From the NCBI GenBank assembly GCA_016234745.1, contig JACRAR010000070.1, positions 1 through 45,996 of the forward strand: 45,996 nt of DNA. Direction: 5' to 3'. The first letter of the stretch is position 1. Each line of letters opens with the position of its first letter. Under the pieces are notes generated by a model. It had not been told where the DNA came from, ran no database searches, and worked only from the letters and a program-made list of their open reading frames with translations. The stretch comes from Betaproteobacteria bacterium (GTDB lineage Bacteria > Pseudomonadota > Gammaproteobacteria > Burkholderiales > Rhodocyclaceae). Positions 18,809 through 33,702 of the stretch are shown one piece after another. Both the position numbers and the translations under genes were made by a program.

Positions 18809-19202
18809 ATTACCAACTCTTTATTTATGGGTATTTTAAGGGCGGCGGGCAAGAAAAAAGTCAGCCGATCCTCAAAATCGCTTTGTAGCTGCTGATGGTC
18901 CTGCCGGCGGGTTATTGCTGGTTTAAGGCAGCAGAAAGGTTGGTTGATAAAATATGCACCAATGCCGCTGTTCGCAGTTGCCACTCCCAGAGCCTGTTCT
19001 TGATAGTCGGTCGCCAGCAGAAAATGCAGAACTCTCTACTTGAGGACCTCTTAAGCCAATTTTAAGGTAAGGTGTTGATACTGCACTCGTCGTTGTGCTC
19101 TGGCATGCTTGCACGCACCTTGAATCTCCAAGCGGTGATCCAAGCTCCATGGAAAATGGCAGCAGTATTAAATTTCTCAATCATTTTTGGAAGTGCCAAC
19201 CC
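18809..19202. other. Spacer upstream of the REC/hybrid-kinase pair
   Basis: 394 bases with no convincing gene. It is more AT-rich than its surroundings and probably carries the promoter for the plus-strand signalling genes. I could not settle on a -35/-10 pair. Confidence 0.4.
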
Positions 19203-20327
19203 GTGAGCAATCAACCGAAAATACTGCTCGTCGATGACGATCATTTTGCGGCCGCTGTGGCGACCGAGATCCTTTCCTCTGACTACGAGGTTCAGCACAT
19301 TGATAATGGTCAGGCTGCCTTGAATCTCATGTCAGATGCCCTCCCTGATCTCGTGCTTCTTGATGTGGACATGCCGGGAATGACCGGCTATGAAGTCTGC
19401 CGGAGACTGCGTGATGCTCCAGAAATAGGTGATTTACCCGTGATCTTCCTATCTGGCATGGTTAGCGAAGAGGAACGTCTGGCCGGGTACGAAGCAGGCG
19501 GGGATGATTACCTGACAAAACCGGCATCTGCCGAGGAATTGCGCTCCAAGATCAAGCTTGCGCTGGGCAATTACGCCGAGCGCCGCCGTCTCAAGAAAGA
19601 TCTCTCCAGCGCTTTTTCTACGGCTATGACGGCGATGTCTACCGCCGCTGAAATTGGCACGGTACTCCAGTTTTTGAAGACAAGCTTTAGCTGCCCAGAT
19701 TACGCAACCCTGTCGCGCGAAGTGCTGAATACTCTGGGCTCTTATGGACTGGAAGCCTGTGTCCAGGTTCGAGGCCAGCAGACTACAGTGTCCTTAGGAG
19801 CCAATGGGCCCTGTTCGCCGTTGGAAGAATCTGTGCTTACCACGATGTCCACGCACGGCCGTATGTTTGAGTTCAGTTCCCGCACATCCTGCAGCTTCAA
19901 CCACATTACCATCATTGTGAAGGGCGATACTCGCGGCGATCCCGAACGTCACGGTCGCATGAAGGACAATCTGGCACTGCTCGCCGAAGGTGCTGATGCA
20001 CGCATCGCCGCTTTAGACAGTGCCGCGGCCTTGACCAAGCAGCACGAGCTCCTGAAACAATTGACTGCAAGTACACGCAAGGCGCTGCAAGGTATCGATC
20101 AGCGTTATCGTCGCCAGGAAGCCATGAACAGCCAGATATTCCAGGATTTGCAAAGAAACTTCGAGCGCTCCATGTTGACCATCGGCATCACGGTTTCGCA
20201 GGAAGAGGAACTGGCTGAAATGCTTCAGAGAGCAGCGGATAATGCACGAGCGCTTTTCGAAGATGGACTCGAAATCGGCGCGCACATGGAAACGATACTC
20301 AAGCAACTTGACACTGCCGGCAATTGA
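19203..20327 (+). CDS. REC-domain response regulator with long helical C-terminal region
   Basis: A 374-residue protein. The REC domain covers about residues 5-125, with the acidic pair in LLVDDD, the phospho-acceptor Asp in LVLLDVDMPGMTG, and the conserved Lys in DYLTKP. The remaining 250 residues show no recognised output domain; the end is strongly helical (LKQLTASTRKALQGIDQRYR onward), suggestive of coiled coil. GTG at 19203 is preferred because a GGAAG site precedes it; the ATG at 19149 would add 18 residues. It is followed after 57 bases by the hybrid kinase, its likely phosphodonor. Confidence 0.75.
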   Translation: MSNQPKILLVDDDHFAAAVATEILSSDYEVQHIDNGQAALNLMSDALPDLVLLDVDMPGMTGYEVCRRLRDAPEIGDLPVIFLSGMVSEEERLAGYEAGGDDYLTKPASAEELRSKIKLALGNYAERRRLKKDLSSAFSTAMTAMSTAAEIGTVLQFLKTSFSCPDYATLSREVLNTLGSYGLEACVQVRGQQTTVSLGANGPCSPLEESVLTTMSTHGRMFEFSSRTSCSFNHITIIVKGDTRGDPERHGRMKDNLALLAEGADARIAALDSAAALTKQHELLKQLTASTRKALQGIDQRYRRQEAMNSQIFQDLQRNFERSMLTIGITVSQEEELAEMLQRAADNARALFEDGLEIGAHMETILKQLDTAGN

Positions 20328-20384
20328 ACGCTCAAGGAATCGACCTACGCCGGTAGATTAAGCACAGCGACAGTACCATTTCTC

Positions 20385-23300
20385 ATGAACTTGAAATTCC
20401 TTTCTTGGGGTTCGCTCAAGACAAGAGTGACTCTCTTCACGCTGGTCATCTTTCTGATCGGCATCTGGTCACTATCGTTCTATGCCAGCCATGTGTTGCA
20501 TGAGGACTTGGAGCGTGTACTGGGCGAACAGCAGTTCTCGACGGTCTCATTCATGGCTGCTGAGATCAATGATGAATTGAATGACCGGATCGAAGGGCTG
20601 GGAAAAGTTGCCGAGGGGGTTACCCGGGTTATTCACGACAATGCGTTGACCGTGCAGAATTTGCAAGCGCAGCGGCCATTGTTTCAGTCGCTGTTCAACG
20701 GTGGCGTCGTGGCCTGTCGGATCGATGGCAGCGTAATTGCCCAGATTCCCCATTCGGTTGGACGGATCGGCTTCAATTATCTGGATCGCGATGCGGTAGC
20801 TGCCGCGCTTAAGGAGGGGAAATCAATGATCGGCCAGCCGTTCATTGATCCTGAGTCACAGGCGCCGGTAATCATCATGGCAGTACCGATCCGCGATCCT
20901 CAGGGTAATGTGAGCGGTGCTCTGATCGGTGTGACCGAACTGGGCAAGCCCAACTTTCTGGATAAGGTTACAGAAAACCGTTACGGGAAGACGGGGGGCT
21001 ATCTGCTGATTGCGCCCCAGTATAGGTTGATCATTACAGCTTCTGACAAGAGGCGCATCATGGAAGCCCTCCCGGCTCCCGGTGTCAATCCGTTACTTGA
21101 CCGGTTCATGCAAGGATACGAGGGAACCGAAATGATGGTTAACCGCTTTGGCATGGAAGAACTAGCTTCTGCCAAAGCCATTCCTCTGGCGAGGTGGTAT
21201 ACCCTGGCCGTACTACCCACAGAGGAAGCTTATGCCCCTATCTATGATTTGCACCTGCGCATGTTGGCAGCGACTATCTTCCTTACCGTGCTGGCAGGCA
21301 TCCTGACCTGGTGGATGTTGAGACGTCAACTCTCACCTATGCTTGCCGCCGTGAAGACGCTGGCTGCTCTGTCGGATAGAAATCAGCCGCCACAACCCTT
21401 GCCCATCACCACGCGGGACGAAATTGGCCATTTGATTGGCGGGTTCAATCGCTTGCTGGAAGTTCTAGCGCAACGTGAAGACGCACTCAGGGAGAGTGAA
21501 TTCCGCTGGAAATTTGCCATTGAAGGTTCCGGTCACGGAGTCTGGGACTGGGACCTTCAAACCGATAAAGCCAACTATTCCGAACGCTGGAAGGAGATGC
21601 TGGGCTATGCCGGATCCGACATCCTGTCATCCAACCAGGAATGGGTGAGTCGTATTCATCCCGAAGATCAGAACCATGTCGCCGAAGCAATGCAAGACTA
21701 TCTGGATGGTAAGTCGCCAACTTACGTCGTTGAGCACCGTTTGAGATGCAAGGATGGGAGCTATAAGTGGATCCTGGGGCGTGGCATGGTTGTCAGTCGC
21801 AACGAAGACGGCAAACCCCTGCGCATGATCGGCACGCATACAGACATCACCCAGCGCAAGCAGGCTCAGAAGTTTGAACAATTTCGTGGCCACATTCTGG
21901 AACTTCTGGCGGGAGACGAGCTGTTCGACAGCATCCTTGAAGCTATTGTGAGCGGCGTGGAGCAACTCAATCCCGAGATGCTTTGCAGTATCTTGCTGCT
22001 GGATAGCGAAGGCCGGTATCTTTGCGGCAGTGTGGCACCCAGCCCGCCTGATTTTTGTAATGCGGCAATCGACGGCAATGAAATTGACAAGGGTGACGAA
22101 TCTTGCGGAACTGCTGCACCAGCAGGGGAACGCGTCATTGTTGAAGACATCTCGACGCATCCCGATTGGGCGCCTTACAGAGAACTCGCGGCTAGTGCCG
22201 GATTAGGCCTGTGCTGGTCGGCGCCTATCCGTTCCTCGGTGGGGCAATTGCTGGGCGCGTTTGCCATCTATCATCAAGAAGCGCACACCCCTTCGGAGTT
22301 CGACCTTGATCTCATCGAACAATCCGCCCGCCTGGCCAGCATCGCTATTGAGAGCAACGTCGCCAAGCTGGAACTGAACCGCCACCGCGAGCATCTGGAA
22401 GAGCTGGTTCAACAGCAGACCGCGGGCTTGCAGCGCAACGTTGCGATGACCAAGCTCGCTCTGACCGAACTCGAACAGCAAAAATTCGTACTGGACCAGC
22501 ACGCGATCGTGAGCATGACCGACACCGCCGGGCGCATCACTTATGGCAACGACAAGTTCAGCGAGATCAGCGGCTACTCCCGAGGAGAATTCATGGGGAG
22601 GGATCACCGGCTGATTAATTCCGGGCACCACCCCAAGGAATTTTTCAAGGCCATGTACGAAACTATCAACCGGGGAGAAGTATGGCATGCCGAGGTGTGC
22701 AGCCGTGCCAAGGGCGGCCACCTGTTTTGGACAGACACCACGATTGCCGCATTTATGGGCGAGGATGGAAAGCCGCGCGAGTACATCGCCGTGCGCACCG
22801 ATATCACCGAACGCAAGCGCATCGAGGAAGCCGCACAAGCGGCAAATACGGCCAAGTCGGAGTTTCTCGCCAACATGAGCCACGAAATCCGCACGCCGAT
22901 GAACGGGGTTGTGGGCATGGTGGATATCTTGCAGCAGACCGAGCTCACTGCAGCGCAGCAGCGCATGGTCGACACCATACATGATTCATCACTGGCCTTG
23001 TTGCGCATCCTGAACGACATTCTCGATTTCTCCAAGATAGAGGCCGGCAAGCTGACAATCGAAAGCATACCCACTCATCTGCGCGAAGTGGCCGAAGGTG
23101 TGGCACAGCTCATGGCCACGATTTCGGCGGCCAAGTCGATCGAGCTTTCCGTATTCGTGGCTCCCGATCTCCCGCACTGGGTTCTTTTGGATCCGAGCCG
23201 TCTGCGCCAGGTGCTTCTCAATTTGCTTGGCAACGCGGTTAAATTTACTACCAGCCAGGAAGGTCGCTCCGGTCGTGTCATGTTGAGCGTCGAGCCGTGC

Positions 23301-24845
23301 ACCTTGCCCGAAGGTTGCCCCGGCATACAACTGCGCATCATCGATAACGGCATTGGCATGAGTCCGGAGGCCCTGGCCAAACTCTTCCAGCCTTTTACCC
23401 AGGCTGATGAGAGCACTGCGCGGAAATATGGCGGTACCGGCCTGGGCTTGAGCATCAGCCAGCGGCTGCTGGACATGATGGGTGGACGGATAACGGTACG
23501 CAGCACCCTTGGGGAAGGATCGGAATTCGCTGTCGAATTGCCTCTGCAGGAAGCTGCGCCGGGCCGCGTGCTGGCAGCCGAACCCAGCCTGACCGGGGTG
23601 CAGGTACTGGTGGTGACACGCGATGCGTCGGTTGCTCGGATAGTGCCAGCCTACTGTATTGCAGCCGGCGCGGAAGTCACCGTGGTGGCCGATCTGGCCA
23701 GCGCTCGTCGGTACTTAACCTCAGAGCAGCATGCGGTAGCTCCCACAGTGGTCGTACTGGACGACGCGATCACAGCCCCCACAAACGAACTCGACTTGCC
23801 GCAGACTGTCCGCGTTGTTCGGCTGATAGGACGATGCAGTGCCGGGAACTTCAACGAGTTAAGTGTTTCCGCGCGCCCGATGCTCTACCTTGACCTGATT
23901 CGCGGAGTGGCGCTTGCGAGCGGGCGATTGCTGTTGCCCGGCAATCCCGACCAAACCGAACGCCGTCGCACGCGAGTAAGGACCCCAGCCCCGAGTGTCG
24001 AAGAAGCGGCGCGCACAGGCCGCCTGATCCTGTTGGCCGAGGACAACGCAACCAATCGCGAGGTGATGCGCGAGCAATTACGCATTTTGGGTTACGCAGC
24101 GGAGATGGCGGAAGATGGCGTGGCAGCGCTCGCCATGTGGCGCACTGGCCGCTATGCGCTGCTGCTAACCGATTGCCACATGCCGAATATGGATGGTTTC
24201 GAGCTGACTGCGGCGATCCGTCAAAGTGAAGCGAAGGGCACACATCTGCCGATCATTGCCGTTACAGCCAACGCCATGCAGGGGGAGTCAGAACGGTGTG
24301 GAGAGCGTGGCATGGACGACTATCTGTCGAAGCCGCTGCGCTTGGATGAACTGGGGCCAATGTTGGCAAGGTGGTTGCCACTTCCTGTAGATATGGCCGA
24401 AGAGTTTGCGGGCGCGGATCAGAAAATCAAGGCGGAGAGGTTTGCTGAAAGTCAAATTGAAGAAGTCATTGCATCGCGAACCGACACGACTGGCCATCCG
24501 CCCGTTCAGTCTGTCCTCTGGGATGCAATGGCACTGACCCGCAATTTGGGCAATAACGCCGCCATGCATAGTCGTTTGCTGGAGAGATTCTTGTCCGATG
24601 CGCAACAGCTAATTGATGTCATCGGTGTTGCTTCGGCAGCCGGCGAGACCCGCATGGTTGCCAGCGAGGCGCACAAGCTTAAATCATCTGCCAACACTGT
24701 CGGAGCTGTGCAATTGGGGGAAATCTGTCAGAAGATGGAAAATGCCGGGCGTGCCGACGATGAGCGGACTTGCAGCGCATACGCCGGCTCCTTGCATTTG
24801 GCATTTTCTGCCGTAGCAAAGAGGATTCGCGAAAGCCTTGCGTAA
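20385..24845 (+). CDS. Multidomain hybrid sensor histidine kinase (Cache-HAMP-PAS-GAF-PAS-HK-REC-HPt)
   Basis: 1486 residues. Two transmembrane helices (about 12-32 and 295-312) flank a Cache-like periplasmic sensor. HAMP follows (to about 365), then PAS (about 370-490), GAF (about 500-660), a short coiled coil and a second PAS (about 695-815). The kinase core has the phospho-accepting His833 in NMSHEIRTPMNG, an N box in NLLGNAVKFT and a G box in GGTGLGLSIS. A degenerate REC-like segment (about 1065-1190) precedes a canonical REC with Asp1263 in LLLTDCHMPNMDGF. The C-terminal HPt domain has His1430 in SEAHKLKSSANTVGA. This is a full phosphorelay in one chain. The stimulus is unknown. Confidence 0.92.
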   Translation: MNLKFLSWGSLKTRVTLFTLVIFLIGIWSLSFYASHVLHEDLERVLGEQQFSTVSFMAAEINDELNDRIEGLGKVAEGVTRVIHDNALTVQNLQAQRPLFQSLFNGGVVACRIDGSVIAQIPHSVGRIGFNYLDRDAVAAALKEGKSMIGQPFIDPESQAPVIIMAVPIRDPQGNVSGALIGVTELGKPNFLDKVTENRYGKTGGYLLIAPQYRLIITASDKRRIMEALPAPGVNPLLDRFMQGYEGTEMMVNRFGMEELASAKAIPLARWYTLAVLPTEEAYAPIYDLHLRMLAATIFLTVLAGILTWWMLRRQLSPMLAAVKTLAALSDRNQPPQPLPITTRDEIGHLIGGFNRLLEVLAQREDALRESEFRWKFAIEGSGHGVWDWDLQTDKANYSERWKEMLGYAGSDILSSNQEWVSRIHPEDQNHVAEAMQDYLDGKSPTYVVEHRLRCKDGSYKWILGRGMVVSRNEDGKPLRMIGTHTDITQRKQAQKFEQFRGHILELLAGDELFDSILEAIVSGVEQLNPEMLCSILLLDSEGRYLCGSVAPSPPDFCNAAIDGNEIDKGDESCGTAAPAGERVIVEDISTHPDWAPYRELAASAGLGLCWSAPIRSSVGQLLGAFAIYHQEAHTPSEFDLDLIEQSARLASIAIESNVAKLELNRHREHLEELVQQQTAGLQRNVAMTKLALTELEQQKFVLDQHAIVSMTDTAGRITYGNDKFSEISGYSRGEFMGRDHRLINSGHHPKEFFKAMYETINRGEVWHAEVCSRAKGGHLFWTDTTIAAFMGEDGKPREYIAVRTDITERKRIEEAAQAANTAKSEFLANMSHEIRTPMNGVVGMVDILQQTELTAAQQRMVDTIHDSSLALLRILNDILDFSKIEAGKLTIESIPTHLREVAEGVAQLMATISAAKSIELSVFVAPDLPHWVLLDPSRLRQVLLNLLGNAVKFTTSQEGRSGRVMLSVEPCTLPEGCPGIQLRIIDNGIGMSPEALAKLFQPFTQADESTARKYGGTGLGLSISQRLLDMMGGRITVRSTLGEGSEFAVELPLQEAAPGRVLAAEPSLTGVQVLVVTRDASVARIVPAYCIAAGAEVTVVADLASARRYLTSEQHAVAPTVVVLDDAITAPTNELDLPQTVRVVRLIGRCSAGNFNELSVSARPMLYLDLIRGVALASGRLLLPGNPDQTERRRTRVRTPAPSVEEAARTGRLILLAEDNATNREVMREQLRILGYAAEMAEDGVAALAMWRTGRYALLLTDCHMPNMDGFELTAAIRQSEAKGTHLPIIAVTANAMQGESERCGERGMDDYLSKPLRLDELGPMLARWLPLPVDMAEEFAGADQKIKAERFAESQIEEVIASRTDTTGHPPVQSVLWDAMALTRNLGNNAAMHSRLLERFLSDAQQLIDVIGVASAAGETRMVASEAHKLKSSANTVGAVQLGEICQKMENAGRADDERTCSAYAGSLHLAFSAVAKRIRESLA

Positions 24846-24930
24846 CTTGGCAGCAAGATTCCGCTACTCGACAAACAGATTGAATTCCATGTTGTTTCGA
24901 TAATCGGACAAAACCCGGGGGACCAACAAG

Positions 24931-25464
24931 TCAGCGTTGTTTGCTCGCAGCCCATTGCCGCAAGGCGGCAAGCGTATTGGCCACGTGCTGGTCGGGGTTC
25001 ATGTCGGTATAGGTGTAAATGATTTTGCCGTCCGGTGCGATCACGTAGGAGGTGCGGTTGGCATAGGGCGTCATGAATCCCAGGGCTGCGTCATAAGATT
25101 TCATGATGTTCTTTCCGACATCCGCGGCGACGGCGAACTTTCCGCGGCATTCGCTGACTGAGAACTTGTTGAGGGTCTCGATGGCGTCGTTCGAAACGCC
25201 GATAACCGTGGCGCCCAAATTGTTGTACTGGTCGATCGCTTCGGCAAAATTATGTGCTTCGACGGTGCAGCCGGGAGTGAATGCCGCAGGGTAGAAGTAA
25301 AGTACCACCGGTCCCTGCTTGAGCGCCGTAGACAACTGGAACTGAAATACCTTGCCACCGAGCGAAGCCTGCGCGCTGAAGTCGGGCGCTGGTTCGCCCA
25401 CCTTCAACGCAGCCAGCACGGGCGTGGCCAACAGAAGCAGCAACAGCGTCAGCAGGCTTTTCAT
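24931..25464 (-). CDS. Exported peroxiredoxin (BCP/PrxQ type)
   Basis: A 177-residue thiol peroxidase with an N-terminal signal peptide (MKSLLTLLLLLLATPVLA), so probably periplasmic. The peroxidatic Cys66 is in AAFTPGCTVEA; Cys106 (SECRGKF) could act as resolving Cys. AAAGGA precedes the ATG. Most BCP proteins are cytoplasmic, so export is the notable feature. It lies 29 bases after the CHRD gene on the same strand, likely one transcript. Confidence 0.88.
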   Translation of the reverse strand: MKSLLTLLLLLLATPVLAALKVGEPAPDFSAQASLGGKVFQFQLSTALKQGPVVLYFYPAAFTPGCTVEAHNFAEAIDQYNNLGATVIGVSNDAIETLNKFSVSECRGKFAVAADVGKNIMKSYDAALGFMTPYANRTSYVIAPDGKIIYTYTDMNPDQHVANTLAALRQWAASKQR

Positions 25465-25493
25465 GGCGCGATTCCTTTCAGTCCGGCGGGGAA

Positions 25494-25934
25494 TCAGGGT
25501 TTGATCTGTGCGCGAATCTCGCCGCCCTTGTTCTCGGCGCTATGCACATTGATGTACAACTGTCCTGCCTTGAAAGCCTGGTACTGAGCCTCGGTCATTT
25601 TCGTGCCGGGGGGAACGGACCAGCCGTTGTCGCCGTTCTTGACGAAGGGGATGACCACCGGGCCGTTGGCGCCGACGGCCCCTTGGTGGATATGCGCCAT
25701 GGTTCCGGCAACGCCTGTCGTGGCGATGCCACCGCTGACGCTCATGTCGGCATCGACGGTGATGCTGCCGCTGCCGGATGCCGCAGTCTTGACCGGCGGC
25801 ACTTCCTGGTCGCCGCTCAGAGTCACCTTGGTTTCTTCTCCAAAGGCTGCCGGTGCAAATACTGCAAGGGAAATCAATGTCAAAGCGACTGCGCTGATGT
25901 GCTTGAGGCTTAGGACGGTCTTGAATGTGTTCAC
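25494..25934 (-). CDS. CHRD-domain exported protein
   Basis: A 146-residue protein starting at GTG (25934), preceded by a strong AGGAGG site. The longer open frame upstream lacks such a site. The signal peptide ends near PAAFGEE. The CHRD domain runs through the rest: LSGDQEVPPVKT at its start, then AGTMAHIHQGAVGANGP and the end LYINVHSAENKGGEIRAQI. CHRD domains are found in chordin and in many bacterial exported proteins of unknown role. Paired with an exported peroxiredoxin. Confidence 0.88.
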   Translation of the reverse strand: MNTFKTVLSLKHISAVALTLISLAVFAPAAFGEETKVTLSGDQEVPPVKTAASGSGSITVDADMSVSGGIATTGVAGTMAHIHQGAVGANGPVVIPFVKNGDNGWSVPPGTKMTEAQYQAFKAGQLYINVHSAENKGGEIRAQIKP

Positions 25935-26266
25935 GTGATGCCTCCTGATTGAATTGCTGGTGGAGTCCGCCATGACGATTGCCATGACATGATCCAGCAT
26001 AATCAAAACCTACTAAATGTGTCAACTATTGCCGTGATTGCAGCCAAATGCCTCGCCTGGCCGGTCGCCTGTCCAGGCATATTTCCGGGGCGGCTCAAGG
26101 GGTTTTGCTTGCAGTGCAACATATTGAGTTCAGCCACATTTGACGGTATATTCCGCAATCCGCCCTTTGGGTTTTGAGAAGCCGGTGCGTTGTCCTTCTG
26201 GTGGGGCGCCCGGCTTTTTTACCGGCCGCATGTTTCGCATGCGGCCCAGTGTTGAGGAAAGTGCAG
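25935..26266. promoter_or_regulatory. Divergent CHRD / gltB intergenic region
   Basis: 332 bases between divergent units, so both promoters should lie here. TTGACG at 26140-26145 could be a -35 box for gltB, but no good -10 follows at standard spacing. The hairpin at 26224-26246 is listed separately. No open frame looks real. Confidence 0.4.
26224..26246 (+). promoter_or_regulatory. Perfect hairpin in the gltB leader
   Basis: GGCCGCATG (26224-26232) pairs exactly with CATGCGGCC (26238-26246) around the loop TTTCG, ending 20 bases before the gltB ATG. It could shape translation of gltB or be part of a leader. A preceding GCCGG...CCGGC TTTTTT (about 26183-26221) resembles a weak terminator. 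Confidence 0.45.
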
Positions 26267-30897
<4,631 letters not shown>

Positions 30898-30898
<1 letters not shown>

Positions 30899-32343
30899 TG
30901 GGCAAACCAACGGGCTTCATGGAGTATCAGCGGCTATCCGAGGGGTATTTGGCCGTCGCCGAGCGCCTCAAAAATTACCGGGAATTCGTCCTGCACCTGA
31001 GCGATGCCGAGGCCAAGATCCAGGGTGCGCGCTGCATGGATTGCGGCATCCCGTTCTGCAGCAACGGCTGCCCCATCAACAACATCATTCCCGACTGGAA
31101 TGACCTGGTCTATCGCCAGGAATGGCGCGGCGCGCTGGAAGTGCTGCACTCGACCAACAACTTTCCCGAGTTCACCGGTCGTATCTGCCCGGCGCCCTGC
31201 GAAGCGGCGTGCACGCTCAACATCAGCAACGATGCCGTCGGCATCAAGTCGATCGAGCACGCGATCATCGACAAGGCCTGGGAGCAGGGTTGGGTGCAGC
31301 CGCAGGCGTCGTCGCGCAAGACCGGCAAGAAAGTGGCAGTGATCGGTTCCGGCCCGGCCGGCCTGGCTGCCGCCCAGCAACTGGCACGCGTCGGCCACAG
31401 TGTCAGCGTGTTCGAGAAGAACGACCGTATCGGCGGCCTGTTGCGCTACGGCATCCCCGATTTCAAGCTGGAGAAGCGCCACATCGATCGCCGCATGGCG
31501 CAGATGGAAGCGGAAGGCGTCGAGTTCCGGGTCAACCAGCACGTCGGCAAGGATGTGGCTGCCGACATGCTGCTCAAGGAGTTCGATGCCGTGCTGCTCG
31601 CCGGCGGCGCCGAAAACCCGCGCGATCTGCCGGTTCCCGGCCGCAGCCTGGGCGGCGTGCATTTCGCCATGGAGTTCCTGCCGCAGCAGAACAAGGCCAA
31701 CGCCGGAGATATCCTGCCGAATTCGATCCAGGCCGGCGGCAAGCATGTCGTCGTCATCGGCGGCGGCGACACCGGCTCGGATTGCGTCGGCACCTCGCGC
31801 CGCCAGGGCGCAGCCAGCATCACCCAGTTCGAATTGCTGCCGCGTCCGCCCGAGCAGGAAAACCGTCCCCTGACCTGGCCTTACTGGCCGCTCAAGATGC
31901 GTACTTCGTCGTCGCATGAGGAAGGCTGTACGCGCGACTGGGCGGTGGCGACCAAGGAATTCATTGGCGGCAAGGACAAGGACAGCGACAAACTGAAGGC
32001 GGTGAAGCTGGTGCGGCTCGATTGGCAGGGCGGAAAAATGCAGGAAATAGCCGGCAGCGAGTTCGAGGTCAAGGCCGATCTGGTTTTTCTCGCCATGGGC
32101 TTTCTCGGCCCCAATGCCGGTGTGCTGGAAGCTTTCGGCGTGGCGCGCGATGCCCGCGGCAATGCCCAGGCGGATACCGAAGCGGAAGGCGCCAGGGCTT
32201 ACGCCACCAATGTGCCCAAGGTGTTTGCGGCCGGCGACATGCGTCGTGGCCAATCACTGGTGGTCTGGGCGATTCGCGAAGGTCGCCAGTGCGCACGCGC
32301 GGTGGATGAATTCCTGATGGGCAGTTCGACGCTGCCGCGCTAA
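30898..32343 (+). CDS. gltD: Glutamate synthase (NADPH) small subunit
   Basis: GltD (481 residues) passes electrons from NADPH through FAD and two 4Fe-4S clusters to GltB. N-terminal cluster cysteines are in [13 protein letters not shown] and [13 protein letters not shown]-binding in [14 protein letters not shown] near residue 150, and NADPH-binding in [13 protein letters not shown] near 285. The ATG overlaps the gltB stop and its own stop overlaps the glmU start. Confidence 0.97.
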
Positions 32344-33701
32344 TGAATGTTGTCATCCTGGCCGCAGGACAGGGCAAGCGGATGTTTTCCGCCCTGCCCA
32401 AGGTACTGCAGCCGCTGGCCGGCAAGCCTTTGCTTGCGCATGTCCTGGCGACTGCGCGCGCGCTTGAACCGGGATTGATCTGCGTGGTGTATGGCCACGG
32501 CGGCGAGCAGGTGCGCGAAGCCCTGGCGGCGCCCGATCTGCACTGGGTCAAGCAGGAGCCGCAGCTCGGCACCGGCCATGCATTGCTGCAGGCTTTGCCC
32601 TTGCTTGATCCGACCGTGCCGACCCTGGTGCTTTACGGCGATGTGCCCCTGATCCGTGCCGCGACCCTGAGGCGTCTGCTCGAGCAGGCCGGCAAAGGTG
32701 CTTTGGCGCTGCTCACGGCGCAACTCGACAATCCGCATGGCTATGGCCGCATCGTGCGCAATGCCGGCGCCATCGTGCGCATCGTCGAAGAGAAAGATAC
32801 CACTGCCACGGAGCGCAGCATCGGCGAAATCAATACCGGCATCCTGGTTGCTCCGACTGACCGCTTGGCGCGCTGGTTGCCCGGGCTCGGCACCAACAAT
32901 GCGCAAGGCGAGTACTACCTTACCGACATCGTCGCGTTGGCAGTAGCCGACGGCGTGCCTGTGAATTCAGCGCAACCCGATGCGAACTGGGAAGCCGACG
33001 GCGTCAACAGCCAGACGCAACTTGCGGTGCTGGAGCGCGTCCACCAGCGCAATCTGGCGAACGAATTGCTCAATGCCGGCGTGCGCCTGGCCGATGCGGC
33101 GCGCATCGACGTGCGCGGCGAATTGCACTGCGGTCGCGATGTGTTCATCGATGTCGGCTGTGTCTTTGAAGGCCGTATCGAACTGGACGACGGTGTCGAG
33201 ATCGGCCCCAACTGCGTCTTGCGCAATGTTGTGGTCGGCGCCGGCAGCCGCATCGCCGCCTTCAGCCACATCGATTCTGCCGTCATCGGCGCGGCCTGCA
33301 GCATCGGCCCTTATGCCCGCATCAGGCCCGGAACACAGCTTGGCGACAGCGTGCATATCGGCAATTTTGTCGAGATCAAGAACAGCACTATTGCGGCAGA
33401 ATCCAAGGCCAACCATCTCGCCTACATTGGCGACAGCAGCGTGGGGCAGCGGGTGAATATCGGCGCCGGCACCATCACCTGCAATTACGATGGCGCCAAC
33501 AAGCACCGCACCGTTATTGAGGATGACGTTTTCATCGGCTCCGATACCCAACTGGTCGCGCCGGTCACGGTCGGACGCGGTGCAACCCTGGGTGCGGGCA
33601 CTACCTTGACCAAGAACGCGCCGCCCGATGCGCTCACCGTTTCGCGCGCCAGGCAGATCAGCATTGCCACCTGGAAGCGCCCGGAAAAAAAGAGAGGTTG
33701 A
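32343..33701 (+). CDS. glmU: Bifunctional GlmU (acetyltransferase / uridylyltransferase)
   Basis: GlmU (452 residues) makes UDP-GlcNAc for wall and envelope synthesis. The N-terminal pyrophosphorylase domain has [17 protein letters not shown] and LYGDVPLI; the C-terminal left-handed beta-helix acetyltransferase has [21 protein letters not shown] and INIGAG-like repeats ([14 protein letters not shown]). Start overlaps the gltD stop; the glmS start follows at once. Confidence 0.97.
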   Translation: MNVVILAAGQGKRMFSALPKVLQPLAGKPLLAHVLATARALEPGLICVVYGHGGEQVREALAAPDLHWVKQEPQLGTGHALLQALPLLDPTVPTLVLYGDVPLIRAATLRRLLEQAGKGALALLTAQLDNPHGYGRIVRNAGAIVRIVEEKDTTATERSIGEINTGILVAPTDRLARWLPGLGTNNAQGEYYLTDIVALAVADGVPVNSAQPDANWEADGVNSQTQLAVLERVHQRNLANELLNAGVRLADAARIDVRGELHCGRDVFIDVGCVFEGRIELDDGVEIGPNCVLRNVVVGAGSRIAAFSHIDSAVIGAACSIGPYARIRPGTQLGDSVHIGNFVEIKNSTIAAESKANHLAYIGDSSVGQRVNIGAGTITCNYDGANKHRTVIEDDVFIGSDTQLVAPVTVGRGATLGAGTTLTKNAPPDALTVSRARQISIATWKRPEKKRG

Positions 33702-33702
33702 T

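Noticed and set aside
18923-19298. Short minus-strand open frames in the spacer before the REC gene
   Set aside because: No ribosome-binding site, no domain, and they overlap the start of the REC gene.
30934-32253. 439-codon antisense open frame opposite gltD
   Set aside because: Covers the gltD coding region in its complementary phase; no family resemblance.
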